A stretch of DNA of 64,000 nucleotides from Agromyces ramosus (GTDB taxonomy: Bacteria; Actinomycetota; Actinomycetes; Actinomycetales; Microbacteriaceae): NCBI RefSeq assembly GCF_004216665.1, contig NZ_SGWY01000002.1, forward strand, positions 968,685 through 1,032,684. The letters run 5' to 3'. Below, one piece after another: positions 9,208 to 18,350 of this stretch. The notes beneath the pieces are model-generated. The model made no database searches. It saw only the letters and a list, made by a program, of their open reading frames with translations, and was not told where the DNA came from. Made by a program: the position numbers and the translations under genes. The first letter of the stretch is position 1; each line of letters begins with the position of its first letter.

Positions 9208-11550
9208 CTACGGGCGGGGACCGACCTCGCCCCGCTCCGACCAGAGCCGGAACCCGCCCTCGCCGTCGGCGGTGAGCGTCGCCGTACCCGACCGATCCGT
9301 CCGCACCGCGGTCGTGCCGGACTCGAGCAGGAGGCCGAGCAGGCGATCGGTCGGATGTCCGTAGCCGTTGTCGGCGCCGACCCCGATGACCCCGACCGTC
9401 GCGTCGAGCTCCTCGTACAGCCGTTCGCTCTGGTCGGCGGATCCGTGGTGCGCCACCTTCACGAGGTCGACCGGACCCAGCTCGACCGAGGCGAGCATCC
9501 GCTCCTGGGCACCCTCGCCGAGGTCGCCCAGGAACGCGGCGCGGTACGTCGGAGCATCGAGGGCGATCACGACGCTGGCATCGTTGCCCGGGGCGGCCCG
9601 AGGCTTCGGCCAGACCACGCGCCAACCGGCGTCGCCGAGTCGCCCCTGGTGGCCGGCCACGACCTCGACGGCCTCCGCTCCGCCGCGCACGAGCGGACCC
9701 AGCACGCGATCCGAGCGCCCGCCGTCGAGCGGGCCGTGGATGACGGTGTCGACGCGGCCCACCACGGCGGCCGCCCCGCCGGCGTGGTCGGCGTCCCAGT
9801 GCGTCACGACGAGCAGGTCGATGCGGTCGACCCCGAGCAGTGCGAGGCAGCGCTCGAGCGCTGCCGGTTCGGGGCCGGTGTCGATGAGCGCAGTGGCCTG
9901 CGCCGACCGCACGACGACCGCATCGCCCTGTCCGATGTCGCACGCGGCGACATCCCAGCGACCCGGGCGCGTCGCGCCGATCACCGCGGGTGCTCCGAGC
10001 CCGCTGCCGATCGGCACGGCGAGGCACACCGCGAGCAGGGCCGCTGCGACCGCACGCGCCCGAGGATGCCGCCGACCCGTCATGGCCAGGCCGAGGGCGA
10101 GCGCCGTGCAGCCTGCGAGCAGCAGCGCACCGGCGGCATCCGGAAGCCATGGCAACCGGCCGCCCGGGAGCGCGGCGGCACCGTGCGCCACGAGCGCGAT
10201 CCACGACGCGGGCAGCCACGCGACCTGCAGGAGGCCCACGCCGACCGACGGCAGCACCGGCAGGACGAGGCAGCCGAGGAGTCCGACGACCGTGGCCACG
10301 GGAGCCGCCGGCGCTGCGAGCAGGTTGGAGGGCACGCCGTACAGGGCGATCGCCGGGTCGAGCAGGATGAGGATGGGCTGGCACGCGAGCTGGGCTGAGA
10401 GCGGCACCGCGAGGACGACCGCGAGCGGCGTCGGCATCACCCGGGCGAGCCGGCCGGCGAGCGGGCCTGCCAGGAGCAGCAGTCCTGCCGTCGCCGCGGC
10501 GGACAGCGCGAACCCGTAGTCGCGGGCGAGCCACGGGTCGAACGCGAGCAGTCCGATGACGGCGACGGCGAGGGCCGCGATGCCGCCGCCCGGGCGTCCC
10601 ACCGCGATGGCCACGAGCACCGCGATGGCCATCGCACCCGCGCGGACCACGCTGGGCTGGGGCGTCACGAGCACGACGAAGCCGCACAGTGCGGCGAGGG
10701 CCGCGACGACGCGCGTTCCCCTGCCGAGTCGGCAGAGGGCGGCGAGGGCGAACGCGGCGGCGGTGACGATGGCGCAGTTCGCTCCGGATACCGCGGTGAG
10801 GTGGCTGAGCGAGCTCGCCCGCATCGCCGCGTCGAGCTCCTCGTCGACCCCGCTCGTGTCGCCGATGGCGAGTCCGGGCACGAGTGCGCCGCCATCGCCA
10901 CCGAGTCCGCCTGCGGCACCTGCGAAGCCGGTGCGCAGGCCGACCGCCCAGCCGAGCCAGGCGGGGGGCACCGCGGCGACCCGTACGTCGCCTGCGGGGC
11001 GCAGCTCGAACCCGCTCTGCTCGGCACCGGGCAGCGGCGTGACGCGTGCGGCGAACGCGAGGCGCGCGCCGATCGAGAGGGCCGTGGGCGGGAGGTCGAC
11101 CGTGGTCGTGATCGGAACGGCGACCGCCGGCCGCGCGTCGACGGCGACGAGGCGGGCGTCGACGCGGAACGACGGCGCCTGCGCCGGATCACCCCACGCC
11201 GGCGGGCGGATCGGCCGCGGAGCCGAGACCACCTCGACGACGACGTCGGCGACACGATGCGAGTCCGCCACGACGGCGAGTGGGGACTCCGCTCGTTGCT
11301 GCAGCCCGACGGCCGTGGTTGCGGAGACGAGGCCCGCCGCGGCGAGCAGCACGAGCGCGATGGCCGCCGCGGAGGTCCAGCGAGCTGCGCGGCTCGATCC
11401 GATCAGGACCGCGGCGAGCGTCGCGGTGCCCAGCCCCCAGATCGCCCACGCCACGACGGCGGCGGGGACTCCCACATCCGGTGCCGCCACCGTGCACCAG
11501 GCGGTCGCCCACGCCGCCCCGGCAGGGGCGAGCAGCCGCAGGTCGCGCAC
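9208..11550 (-). CDS. comEC: ComEC/Rec2 family DNA-uptake channel protein
   Basis: 780 aa with a GTG start. A membrane part of about ten helices (the Competence domain, about 220-490, including the SHLTAVSGANCAIV motif) is followed by a C-terminal metallo-beta-lactamase-fold domain with the metal motif HWDADHAGG. In transformable bacteria ComEC conducts single-stranded DNA across the membrane and the C-terminal domain is a candidate nuclease. The protein is full length and looks intact. It starts immediately after the comEA stop (11551-11553). No type IV pilus genes are in the window, so competence of this organism cannot be judged here. Confidence 0.92.
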   Translation of the reverse strand: MRDLRLLAPAGAAWATAWCTVAAPDVGVPAAVVAWAIWGLGTATLAAVLIGSSRAARWTSAAAIALVLLAAAGLVSATTAVGLQQRAESPLAVVADSHRVADVVVEVVSAPRPIRPPAWGDPAQAPSFRVDARLVAVDARPAVAVPITTTVDLPPTALSIGARLAFAARVTPLPGAEQSGFELRPAGDVRVAAVPPAWLGWAVGLRTGFAGAAGGLGGDGGALVPGLAIGDTSGVDEELDAAMRASSLSHLTAVSGANCAIVTAAAFALAALCRLGRGTRVVAALAALCGFVVLVTPQPSVVRAGAMAIAVLVAIAVGRPGGGIAALAVAVIGLLAFDPWLARDYGFALSAAATAGLLLLAGPLAGRLARVMPTPLAVVLAVPLSAQLACQPILILLDPAIALYGVPSNLLAAPAAPVATVVGLLGCLVLPVLPSVGVGLLQVAWLPASWIALVAHGAAALPGGRLPWLPDAAGALLLAGCTALALGLAMTGRRHPRARAVAAALLAVCLAVPIGSGLGAPAVIGATRPGRWDVAACDIGQGDAVVVRSAQATALIDTGPEPAALERCLALLGVDRIDLLVVTHWDADHAGGAAAVVGRVDTVIHGPLDGGRSDRVLGPLVRGGAEAVEVVAGHQGRLGDAGWRVVWPKPRAAPGNDASVVIALDAPTYRAAFLGDLGEGAQERMLASVELGPVDLVKVAHHGSADQSERLYEELDATVGVIGVGADNGYGHPTDRLLGLLLESGTTAVRTDRSGTATLTADGEGGFRLWSERGEVGPRP

Positions 11551-12246
11551 TCAGGGCGCGACCTTGTCGGCGAGCCCCGAGAAGACCGTGTCGCCGATCC
11601 CGGCGACCTCGAGCAGCTGGTCGATGCTCGTGAACGGCCCGTTGGCCTCGCGCCAGTCGATGATGCGCTGGGCGAGGGCCGGACCGATGCGCGGCAGCGT
11701 GTCGAGCGCGGCCACGTCGGCCGTGTTCAGGTGCACGGTTCCGTCGGCGGTCGCACCGCTGGAAGCGCCCGCACCGCCGGTGGCGGGCGGCGGAGCCTGG
11801 CCGACGGCGAGCACCATGAGCTGCTCGCCGTCGACCACCGGTCGTGCCAGGTTCACTCCGGCAGGATCCGCCTCGGCGGTGAACCCGCCGGCCGCGGCCA
11901 CGGCGTCGACGACGCGGGCGCCCGCGGCCAGCTCGACGAGCCCCGGACGCGTCACCGCCCCCAGCACGTGCACCAGCAGCGGCGGCGTCGCGACGCGGGG
12001 CGAGCCGCTCGCCCCGCCATCGGAGGCCGCTGCCACGCCCAGGTCGGTCGCGGGGGCACCGCCACCGGCGACGATCGTGCCCTGCGCTCCACCACCGGTC
12101 GCCGCGGACGAGACGAGGGCGGCGATGGCCACCGCGGCGATGAACAGCACGACGGCCGCGCCGACCGCGATGCGGACGCGGGGCGTCGCCCGGCGTGCGA
12201 CGGGGTCGAGCGCGTCGAACGGGTCGGCAACGGGGGTCGCGGGCAT
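11551..12246 (-). CDS. comEA: ComEA family DNA-binding competence protein
   Basis: 231 aa. Domains in order: cytoplasmic tail, one membrane helix (about 27-50), an Ala/Gly-rich linker, an SLBB-type strand region (PLLVHVLGAVTRPGLVEL), and a C-terminal helix-hairpin-helix pair (VHLNTADVAALDTLPRIG and the following ITDWREANGPF-like helix). The HhH pair binds double-stranded DNA outside the membrane and passes it to ComEC, which starts directly at its stop. The ATG at 12246 is 6 bp after a TAGCGT -10 hexamer, so the transcript is probably leaderless. Confidence 0.9.
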   Translation of the reverse strand: MPATPVADPFDALDPVARRATPRVRIAVGAAVVLFIAAVAIAALVSSAATGGGAQGTIVAGGGAPATDLGVAAASDGGASGSPRVATPPLLVHVLGAVTRPGLVELAAGARVVDAVAAAGGFTAEADPAGVNLARPVVDGEQLMVLAVGQAPPPATGGAGASSGATADGTVHLNTADVAALDTLPRIGPALAQRIIDWREANGPFTSIDQLLEVAGIGDTVFSGLADKVAP

Positions 12247-12252
12247 GCCCGC

Positions 12253-12258
12253 ACGCTA
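12253..12258 (-). promoter_or_regulatory. -10 element (TAGCGT) of comEA, leaderless layout
   Basis: TAGCGT on the minus strand, then exactly 6 bases, then the comEA ATG (12244-12246). A transcript would begin at or next to the start codon. No ribosome-binding site is seen. Confidence 0.55.
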
Positions 12259-12356
12259 CGCCCGCGTCCCACGGTCTCGACGCACCCGGCCCCGGATGAG
12301 CACCGGCGACGAGGGATCGGCGCTGTCGAGGAGGAGTCAGCCCGTCGAAGCGGAAA

Positions 12357-14930
12357 TCAGGCGCGCGTGGCGATGTTCACGATGCGCGGCGCGCGCACGA
12401 TGACGTTCACGATCTCGCGCTCGCCGATCGCCCGGGCCACCCCGGCCGACGCGCGCGCGAGCCCCTCGAGCTCCTCGCCCGAGATCTTCGGCGACACCAC
12501 GAGTCGATCGCGCACCTTGCCGTCGACCTGCACGATGGCCGTCACCGACTCCTCCACGAGGAGCGCGGGGTCGGCCTTGCGCCACGCCACGAGGGCCACG
12601 CTCGGCTGGTAGCCGAGGCGCTCCCACATGTCCTCGGCCGTGTACGGGGCGAAGAGGTCGAGGATCATGGCGGTGACTTCGGATGCCTCCCGCACCGCGG
12701 CATCCGCCGGGCCGGCGCCCGAGTCGATCACCTTGCGCGTCGCGTTCACGAGCTCCATGAGGCGCGCGACCACAACGTTGAACTTGAACGCCTCGACGAG
12801 CGAGGGGGCATCGGCGAGGAGGCGATGCGTCATGCGGCGCAGCGCGGCGTCGCCGGTCTTCCACTCGACGTCGGGGCTCGACGTGACCTCGCCGGAGATG
12901 CGCCACGCACGTGCGAGGAACTTGGCGGCGCCGACGGGCGAGACATCCGCCCAGTCGATGTCGTCCTCGGGCGGGCCGGCGAACGCGAGCGTCACGCGGA
13001 GCGCGTCGGCGCCGTGCGCGCCCAGCTCGCTCGCGAACTCGACGAGGTTGCCCTTCGACTTCGACATCTTCGTGCCGTCCATGATCACCATGCCCTGGTT
13101 GAGCAGGGACGTGAACGGCTCGGTGAAGCTCAGGTAGCCGAGGTCGAACAGCACCTTGGTGATGAACCGCGAGTAGAGCAGGTGCAGGATGGCGTGCTCG
13201 ACGCCGCCCACGTACTGGTCGACGGGCATCCACTTCTCGGCCTCGGCCGTGTCGAACGCCTTGGTGTCGTCGTTCGGGTTCAGGTAGCGCAGGTAGTACC
13301 ACGAGCTGTCGACGAACGTGTCCATCGTGTCCGAGTCGCGGCGGGCGGCTCCGCCGCAGGTCGGGCAGGCGACGTTCGCCCAGTCCTCGGCCGCCCCGAG
13401 CGGGCTCGACCCCTTCGGCTTCAGGTCGAGGCCCGCGGCATCCGGCAGTCGAACCGGGAGGTCGGCCTCGGGGACCGGCACCTCGCCGCACTCGGCGCAG
13501 TGGATGATCGGGATCGGCGTGCCCCAGTAGCGCTGGCGCGAGATGAGCCAGTCGCGCAGGCGGAAGTTCTTGGCGGCGCGCCCGAGGCCGCGCTGCTCGA
13601 GCAGCTCGATGACCCGGCGGATCGCGTTCGACTTCGAGAGCCCGTCGAGAGGCCCCGAGTTCACGAGCCGCCCCTCGCCGGCCAGGGCGATGCCCGTGGA
13701 TGCGGGATCGACGGCCGGCAGGTCCTCGGGGAGGATCGGGTCGCCCTGCTCGTCGAGCTGGATCACGGGGATGACGCCCGTGACGGGCGCGTTCGTGTCC
13801 ACCACGACGCGCACCGGCAGCCCGAACGCGCGCGCGAAGTCGAGGTCGCGCTGGTCGTGCGCGGGCACGGCCATGATGGCGCCGTGGCCGTAGTCCGCGA
13901 GCACGTAGTCCGCGGCCCAGATCGGCATCCGCTCGCCGTTCACGGGGTTCACGGCGTAGCGGTCGAGGAAGACGCCGGTCTTCGGCCGTTCGGTCGACAG
14001 CCGGTCGATGTCGCTCTCGGCGCGCACCGAGTCGAGGTAGTCCTGGAACCGGGTGCGGACGTCGGCGGATGCCCCGGCCGCGAGTTCGGCGGCGAGCTCG
14101 GAGTCGGGTGCGACGACCATGAACGTCGCGCCGTAGAGCGTGTCGGGTCGGGTCGTGAAGACCGTGACCCGCTCGTCGCGGCCCTCGATCTCGAACTCGA
14201 CGTCGGCGCCCGACGAGCGGCCGATCCAGTTGCGCTGCATCGTGACGACCTTCGACGGCCACGAGCCTTCGAGCTGGTTCAGGTCGTCGAGGAGGCGGTC
14301 GGCGTAGTCGGTGACGCGGAAGTACCACTGCGTCAGCGCCTTCTTCGTGACGACGTAGCCGCAGCGCTCGCAGTGCCCGTCGACGACCTGCTCGTTCGCG
14401 AGCACGGTCTGGTCGTTCGGGCACCAGTTCACGAGGCCGGCCTTGCGGTAGGCGATGCCCTTCTCGTAGAGCTTCAGGAACAGCCACTGGTTCCAGGTGT
14501 AGTACTCGGGATCGCTCGTGTGGAGCTCTCGTGACCAGTCGAAGGAGGGCGCGTACTGGCGGAACGACCGCTTCTGCTGCTCGATGTTCTCGTAGGTCCA
14601 GGCGCGCGGGTCGATGCCGCGCTTGATGGCCGCGTTCTCGGCGGGCAGCCCGAACGAGTCCCAGCCCACCGGGTGCAGCACGTCGAAGCCCTGGTGGCGC
14701 CAGTAGCGCGCCACGGTGTCGCCGTAGCCGAACGCCTCGGCGTGACCCATGTGCAGGTCGCCCGACGGGTACGGGAACATGTCGAGGATGTACTTGCGCG
14801 GCTTGGTCTCGCCGGGTCGCCCGGCGCGGAAGGGCTCGAGTTCGTCCCACACGGGAAGCCACTTCGCCTGCAGTGCGGCGAAGTCGTACGCGCCGGCATC
14901 GGCGTGGGCCTGATCCTGATCGTGTGCCAC
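12357..14930 (-). CDS. leuS: Leucyl-tRNA synthetase
   Basis: 857 aa class I synthetase that charges tRNA-Leu. The HIGH motif appears as MGHAEAF after PYPSGDLH, the KMSKS motif as KMSKSKGN, with the CP1 editing domain between them and a C-terminal VDGKVRDRL segment. Two cysteine pairs (CPNDQT..CERC and CAEC..CPTC) are zinc-ribbon-like insertions common in bacterial LeuRS. I chose GTG at 14930 ([13 protein letters not shown]). The open frame continues to 15008, but that stretch is unlike the family and would abut pabB. A purine-rich GAGAG precedes the GTG. It sits alone between comEA and pabB on the minus strand. Confidence 0.96.
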   Translation of the reverse strand: MAHDQDQAHADAGAYDFAALQAKWLPVWDELEPFRAGRPGETKPRKYILDMFPYPSGDLHMGHAEAFGYGDTVARYWRHQGFDVLHPVGWDSFGLPAENAAIKRGIDPRAWTYENIEQQKRSFRQYAPSFDWSRELHTSDPEYYTWNQWLFLKLYEKGIAYRKAGLVNWCPNDQTVLANEQVVDGHCERCGYVVTKKALTQWYFRVTDYADRLLDDLNQLEGSWPSKVVTMQRNWIGRSSGADVEFEIEGRDERVTVFTTRPDTLYGATFMVVAPDSELAAELAAGASADVRTRFQDYLDSVRAESDIDRLSTERPKTGVFLDRYAVNPVNGERMPIWAADYVLADYGHGAIMAVPAHDQRDLDFARAFGLPVRVVVDTNAPVTGVIPVIQLDEQGDPILPEDLPAVDPASTGIALAGEGRLVNSGPLDGLSKSNAIRRVIELLEQRGLGRAAKNFRLRDWLISRQRYWGTPIPIIHCAECGEVPVPEADLPVRLPDAAGLDLKPKGSSPLGAAEDWANVACPTCGGAARRDSDTMDTFVDSSWYYLRYLNPNDDTKAFDTAEAEKWMPVDQYVGGVEHAILHLLYSRFITKVLFDLGYLSFTEPFTSLLNQGMVIMDGTKMSKSKGNLVEFASELGAHGADALRVTLAFAGPPEDDIDWADVSPVGAAKFLARAWRISGEVTSSPDVEWKTGDAALRRMTHRLLADAPSLVEAFKFNVVVARLMELVNATRKVIDSGAGPADAAVREASEVTAMILDLFAPYTAEDMWERLGYQPSVALVAWRKADPALLVEESVTAIVQVDGKVRDRLVVSPKISGEELEGLARASAGVARAIGEREIVNVIVRAPRIVNIATRA

Positions 14931-15017
14931 GTGACTCTCAATCGTGTCGCTGCGGGGGTTCGCTCCGCACATCTTCCGGGCACGCCGGAACCCGGCGCAC
15001 TCGGACAACCAGCCTAC

Positions 15018-16496
15018 TCACTCCAGCGGTGTGGATGCCGCGCCGAGCACCGCGAGCAGGGCCCGCGCCTTCACCCGGGTCTCCTCGATCTCCTCCGCCG
15101 CGACCGAGAGTGCGGTGATGCCGCCGCCCGTGCCGATGCTCGCCCCGTCGGGTGTGAGCACGATCGATCGGATGACCATCGCGAGGTCTGCGCTGCCGTC
15201 GATCCCGAGGTAGCCGAACGCTCCCGAGTAGATGCCGCGCGGGCCCTCCTCGAGCTCGTGCAGGATCGTCATCGCGCTGCGCTTCGGCGCACCCGTCATC
15301 GACCCGGCCGGGAACGCCGCCTGCACGACGTCGAGCACGGTCAGCGGATGCCGGATCCGGGCCCGCACGGTCGAGACGAGCTGGTGCACGTGGGCGTACT
15401 CCTCCACGTCGAGCAGGCTCGGAACGCTGACCGTGCCGAGCTCGGCGATGCGTCCGAGGTCGTTGCGCATGAGGTCGACGATCATGAGGTTCTCGGCGCG
15501 CTCCTTCTCGCTCTCGAGGAGCTCGCGCCGCAGCTCGGCGTCCCGTCGCGGATCCGACCCGCGCGGGCGCGTGCCCTTCATCGGCTTCGTCGACACGATG
15601 CCGTCGGCGTCGACCTGCAGGAACTGCTCTGGCGAGGCGCTGAGCAGGGCGACGTCGCCGAATCGCACGTATCCGCCGTGATGGCTGGGACTCGACCCGC
15701 GCAGCGCGAGGTATGCCGCGGCGGGATCGGGGTGCACCTCGACGTCGATGCGATTCGTGAGGCACAGCTGGTAGGCGTCGCCGCGCACGATCGCCTCCTG
15801 GCAGCGCGCGATGAGCTCGGCGTACCGCCGCGCATCGTGTCGCCATCGCGCCGGCGCCGCAGCGGTGTGCGCCGTCGGGCCCGCGACCGGCGACGCAGAG
15901 GGCGCGGATGCCGACGACGCGGATGCCGCGGGCACCTGCTGCAGCGCCGCCGCGAGCTCGTCCGCCCAACGCTCCCCCTCGTCGCCGACCGGCTCCGCCG
16001 ACGCGAGCCACACGAGTCGCACGGTGCGGGCGCCGTGGTCGAACACGACGGCCCGGTCGACGAAGAGGAACGCGGCATCCGGTGTCTCGGCCGGCGAGGT
16101 CGGCACGTCGTCGAGGGCGGCGCCGAGCTCGTACCCGAACCACCCGAACCAGCCGAGCGGGCCGCCGTCGCCCGCGTCCGGCGCGAGCGCTTCCGACGAC
16201 CCCTCGGCGCGGCGCAGTGGCAGCCGCTCGGCCAGCACGTCGAAGACCGATCCCGCGACCGTCGACCCGGCGGCATCGACGCCGAGCGGCGTCGAGCGCG
16301 TGACGGTTCCGTGCGCGACGTCGGCCGTGACGAGCTCGCTCGCCCGGTGGGCCGCGGCCATGACGCTCACCCCGGTCGCGGCATCCGCGCCGCCGTCGAG
16401 CCACACGGCGTACGCGGCATCCGAATACCGGGCCGTGAAGACGGCCTCGGGGTCGCGCCACCCCTCGAGCAGGCGTGAGCGGATGCGGCGTGGCAT
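15018..16496 (-). CDS. pabB: Aminodeoxychorismate synthase component I (chorismate-binding)
   Basis: 492 aa. PabB converts chorismate to 4-amino-4-deoxychorismate on the path to folate, using ammonia from a glutamine amidotransferase encoded elsewhere. The chorismate-binding core (about 230-490) shows GDAYQLCLTNRI, KPMKGTRPRG, ERAENLMIVDLMRNDLGRI and FPAGSMTGAPK. The Lys in PMKGT is the nucleophile that marks PabB; anthranilate synthase TrpE has Ala there (PIAGT). That decides between the two. The variable N-terminal half is Ala-rich. The ATG at 16496 is 6 bp from a TAGGCT hexamer, suggesting a leaderless message. Confidence 0.85.
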   Translation of the reverse strand: MPRRIRSRLLEGWRDPEAVFTARYSDAAYAVWLDGGADAATGVSVMAAAHRASELVTADVAHGTVTRSTPLGVDAAGSTVAGSVFDVLAERLPLRRAEGSSEALAPDAGDGGPLGWFGWFGYELGAALDDVPTSPAETPDAAFLFVDRAVVFDHGARTVRLVWLASAEPVGDEGERWADELAAALQQVPAASASSASAPSASPVAGPTAHTAAAPARWRHDARRYAELIARCQEAIVRGDAYQLCLTNRIDVEVHPDPAAAYLALRGSSPSHHGGYVRFGDVALLSASPEQFLQVDADGIVSTKPMKGTRPRGSDPRRDAELRRELLESEKERAENLMIVDLMRNDLGRIAELGTVSVPSLLDVEEYAHVHQLVSTVRARIRHPLTVLDVVQAAFPAGSMTGAPKRSAMTILHELEEGPRGIYSGAFGYLGIDGSADLAMVIRSIVLTPDGASIGTGGGITALSVAAEEIEETRVKARALLAVLGAASTPLE

Positions 16497-16502
16497 CCTC
16501 TC

Positions 16503-16508
16503 AGCCTA
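16503..16508 (-). promoter_or_regulatory. -10 element (TAGGCT) of pabB, leaderless layout
   Basis: TAGGCT on the minus strand, 6 bases (GAGAGG), then the pabB ATG. The GAGAGG could also serve as a ribosome-binding site, but it would be too close to the start codon to be ideal. Confidence 0.55.
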
Positions 16509-16544
16509 GAGCCGCGGCGTGCCCCGATCCCGGCGGGCCGGCGA

Positions 16545-18350
16545 TCACGCATCGCGCAGCGGCCGCGTCGACCGGAGGTCGGTCTCCGCTTCGCGGGCCG
16601 CGGATTCCACCAGCCTTCCGGCATCGAGCGTCACCGCGCGGTCGACCAGTCCGGCGGGCGCTCCGGTGTGCGAGATGAGCACCACCGTGCGTCCCGATCC
16701 TGTGGCGGCATCCGTGAGATCACGGAGGAGTGCATCGGCGCGACCCGGGTCGACGCTCGCCGTCGGTTCGTCCAGCACGAGCACCGGGAAGTCGGCGAGC
16801 ATGGCGCGGGCCAGGGCGATGCGCTGCGCCTGCCCGCCCGACACCAGCGCCCCGCGCTCGCCGACCTTCGCGTCGAGTCCGCCGCGTTCCGCGAGCCACC
16901 CTCGCAGCCCGACGCGGTCGAGCACGTCGAGGAGGTCATCGTCGGTCGCCGTGTCGCGTGCGAACAGGAGGTTCTGGCGCACATCCTCGTCGAAGAGCCA
17001 CGGGCGCTGCTCCACGAGCCCCACGATCCGCCGCACGGCCGACGGCTCGAGGTCGGATGCCTCGACGTCGCCGATCCGGTACGACCCCCGGTAGTCGAGG
17101 AACCGCACCAGCACGTGCGCGAGCGTCGTCTTGCCGGCGCCGGAGGCCCCGCGGACGAGGATCCGCTCGCCCGACGCGATCGTGAGGTCGAGGCCCTCGA
17201 GGGCTGGGGGCCGGCCGACGTGCGCGGAGGTCGCGGTGCGCGACTCCGCCCCGTCGCCCGCTCCGGATGCCCCGTGCACCTCGCCCGTCGCGGCCGGCCA
17301 CTGCGCTTGGACTCCGCGCAGCCTGATGGCCGGCGCACGACCCGTCGCGGGCGCATCGACCGGGTCGACCGGCGGAATCGGAATGCCCGCGGGCACGTCG
17401 GCGGGGACGGCATGGGCGACCCGCTCGGCGCTCGCCCGTGACAGGCGCAGTGCGCTCGTCGCCAGGGGGATCGCCGCAGCGACCTCCGCGATGGCGAGCG
17501 GCACGAGGCAGAGCACGGCGAACGTGGGACCGCTGATCCGTCCCGCGTCGAGCAGCGGTGCCGCGGCCGCGAGGCTCGCGGCGACGGCGATTCCGCCGAT
17601 CGCCGTCATCGAAGCGGATGCCGCGCCCGTCGCCGCGGCACGCGCTCGCGTGGCGCGGCCGAGCCGCGCCCCGAGGTCGTCGATCCGCCGCCGACTCGCA
17701 TCGGCCGCATCGAACGCGATGAGCACGTCGAGCGCCTGCACGTGCTCGACCACGGCCGCCTGCAGGTCGCCGCGGAGCGGCGCCAGCGTGCGCTCCGCCC
17801 GAGCCGCGGCACGACGCTGCACGAGGAGGGTCGCTCCGATGCCGAGGACGAGGCAGGCGAGCACCGCCCACGCGGAGGCCGGAGCGAGCAGTCCGATGCC
17901 CACGACCGCCAGCACGAGCACGATCACGGCGCTCACGAGGGGCTGCACGACGCGAAGCGGCACGTTCTGGAGCTCGTCGACGTCGCCGACGAACCGCGCA
18001 AGCAGGTCGCCGCGCCGACTCGAGGCGAGTCCGTCGGGGGCGAGCGGCAGCATCCGCTCGAACACCCCCGAGCGGATCGTCGCGAGCTGCCGGAAGGAGG
18101 CGTCATGGCCCGAGAGCCGTTCGAGGTAGCGGAAGGTGGCACGCCCGAGCGCGAACGCGCGGACGCCGACGATCCCCAGCGACAGGTAGAGCACCGGCGG
18201 CTGCTCGGCGGCGCGGGCGATGAGCCAGGCGGAGCACGCGAGCAGGGCCACGCTGGAGGCGGCCGATCCGATGCCCAGCAGGATCGACGGCGCCAGCCGC
18301 GAGAACCGCGGCACGGCACCGCGCAGCATCGCCCGCGTCGGATCAGGCAT
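16545..18350 (-). CDS. cydC: Thiol reductant ABC exporter subunit CydC
   Basis: 601 aa half-transporter: six membrane helices (about 20-310) and a nucleotide-binding domain with Walker A RGASGAGKTT, signature VSGGQAQR and Walker B VLVLDEPTAS. With CydD it forms the heterodimer that exports cysteine or glutathione (or transports heme) and is needed to assemble cytochrome bd. The linker between membrane and ATPase parts (about 330-390) is unusually long and Gly/Ala/Pro-rich. Its start overlaps the cydD stop by 8 bp, so translation is coupled. It is the last gene of cydA-cydB-cydD-cydC. Confidence 0.93.
   Translation of the reverse strand: MPDPTRAMLRGAVPRFSRLAPSILLGIGSAASSVALLACSAWLIARAAEQPPVLYLSLGIVGVRAFALGRATFRYLERLSGHDASFRQLATIRSGVFERMLPLAPDGLASSRRGDLLARFVGDVDELQNVPLRVVQPLVSAVIVLVLAVVGIGLLAPASAWAVLACLVLGIGATLLVQRRAAARAERTLAPLRGDLQAAVVEHVQALDVLIAFDAADASRRRIDDLGARLGRATRARAAATGAASASMTAIGGIAVAASLAAAAPLLDAGRISGPTFAVLCLVPLAIAEVAAAIPLATSALRLSRASAERVAHAVPADVPAGIPIPPVDPVDAPATGRAPAIRLRGVQAQWPAATGEVHGASGAGDGAESRTATSAHVGRPPALEGLDLTIASGERILVRGASGAGKTTLAHVLVRFLDYRGSYRIGDVEASDLEPSAVRRIVGLVEQRPWLFDEDVRQNLLFARDTATDDDLLDVLDRVGLRGWLAERGGLDAKVGERGALVSGGQAQRIALARAMLADFPVLVLDEPTASVDPGRADALLRDLTDAATGSGRTVVLISHTGAPAGLVDRAVTLDAGRLVESAAREAETDLRSTRPLRDA

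Noticed and set aside
12825-14534. Long plus-strand frame opposite leuS
   Set aside because: Antisense artefact of high GC at third codon positions; low-complexity composition and no family similarity, while leuS on the other strand has all its motifs.
14931-15017. T-box or attenuator before leuS
   Set aside because: The spacer is only 87 bp and lacks a T-box sequence, a run of Leu codons or a terminator hairpin.
15018-16496. Calling the chorismate-binding protein anthranilate synthase TrpE
   Set aside because: The PMKGT motif carries the PabB-type Lys, and no trp genes are nearby.
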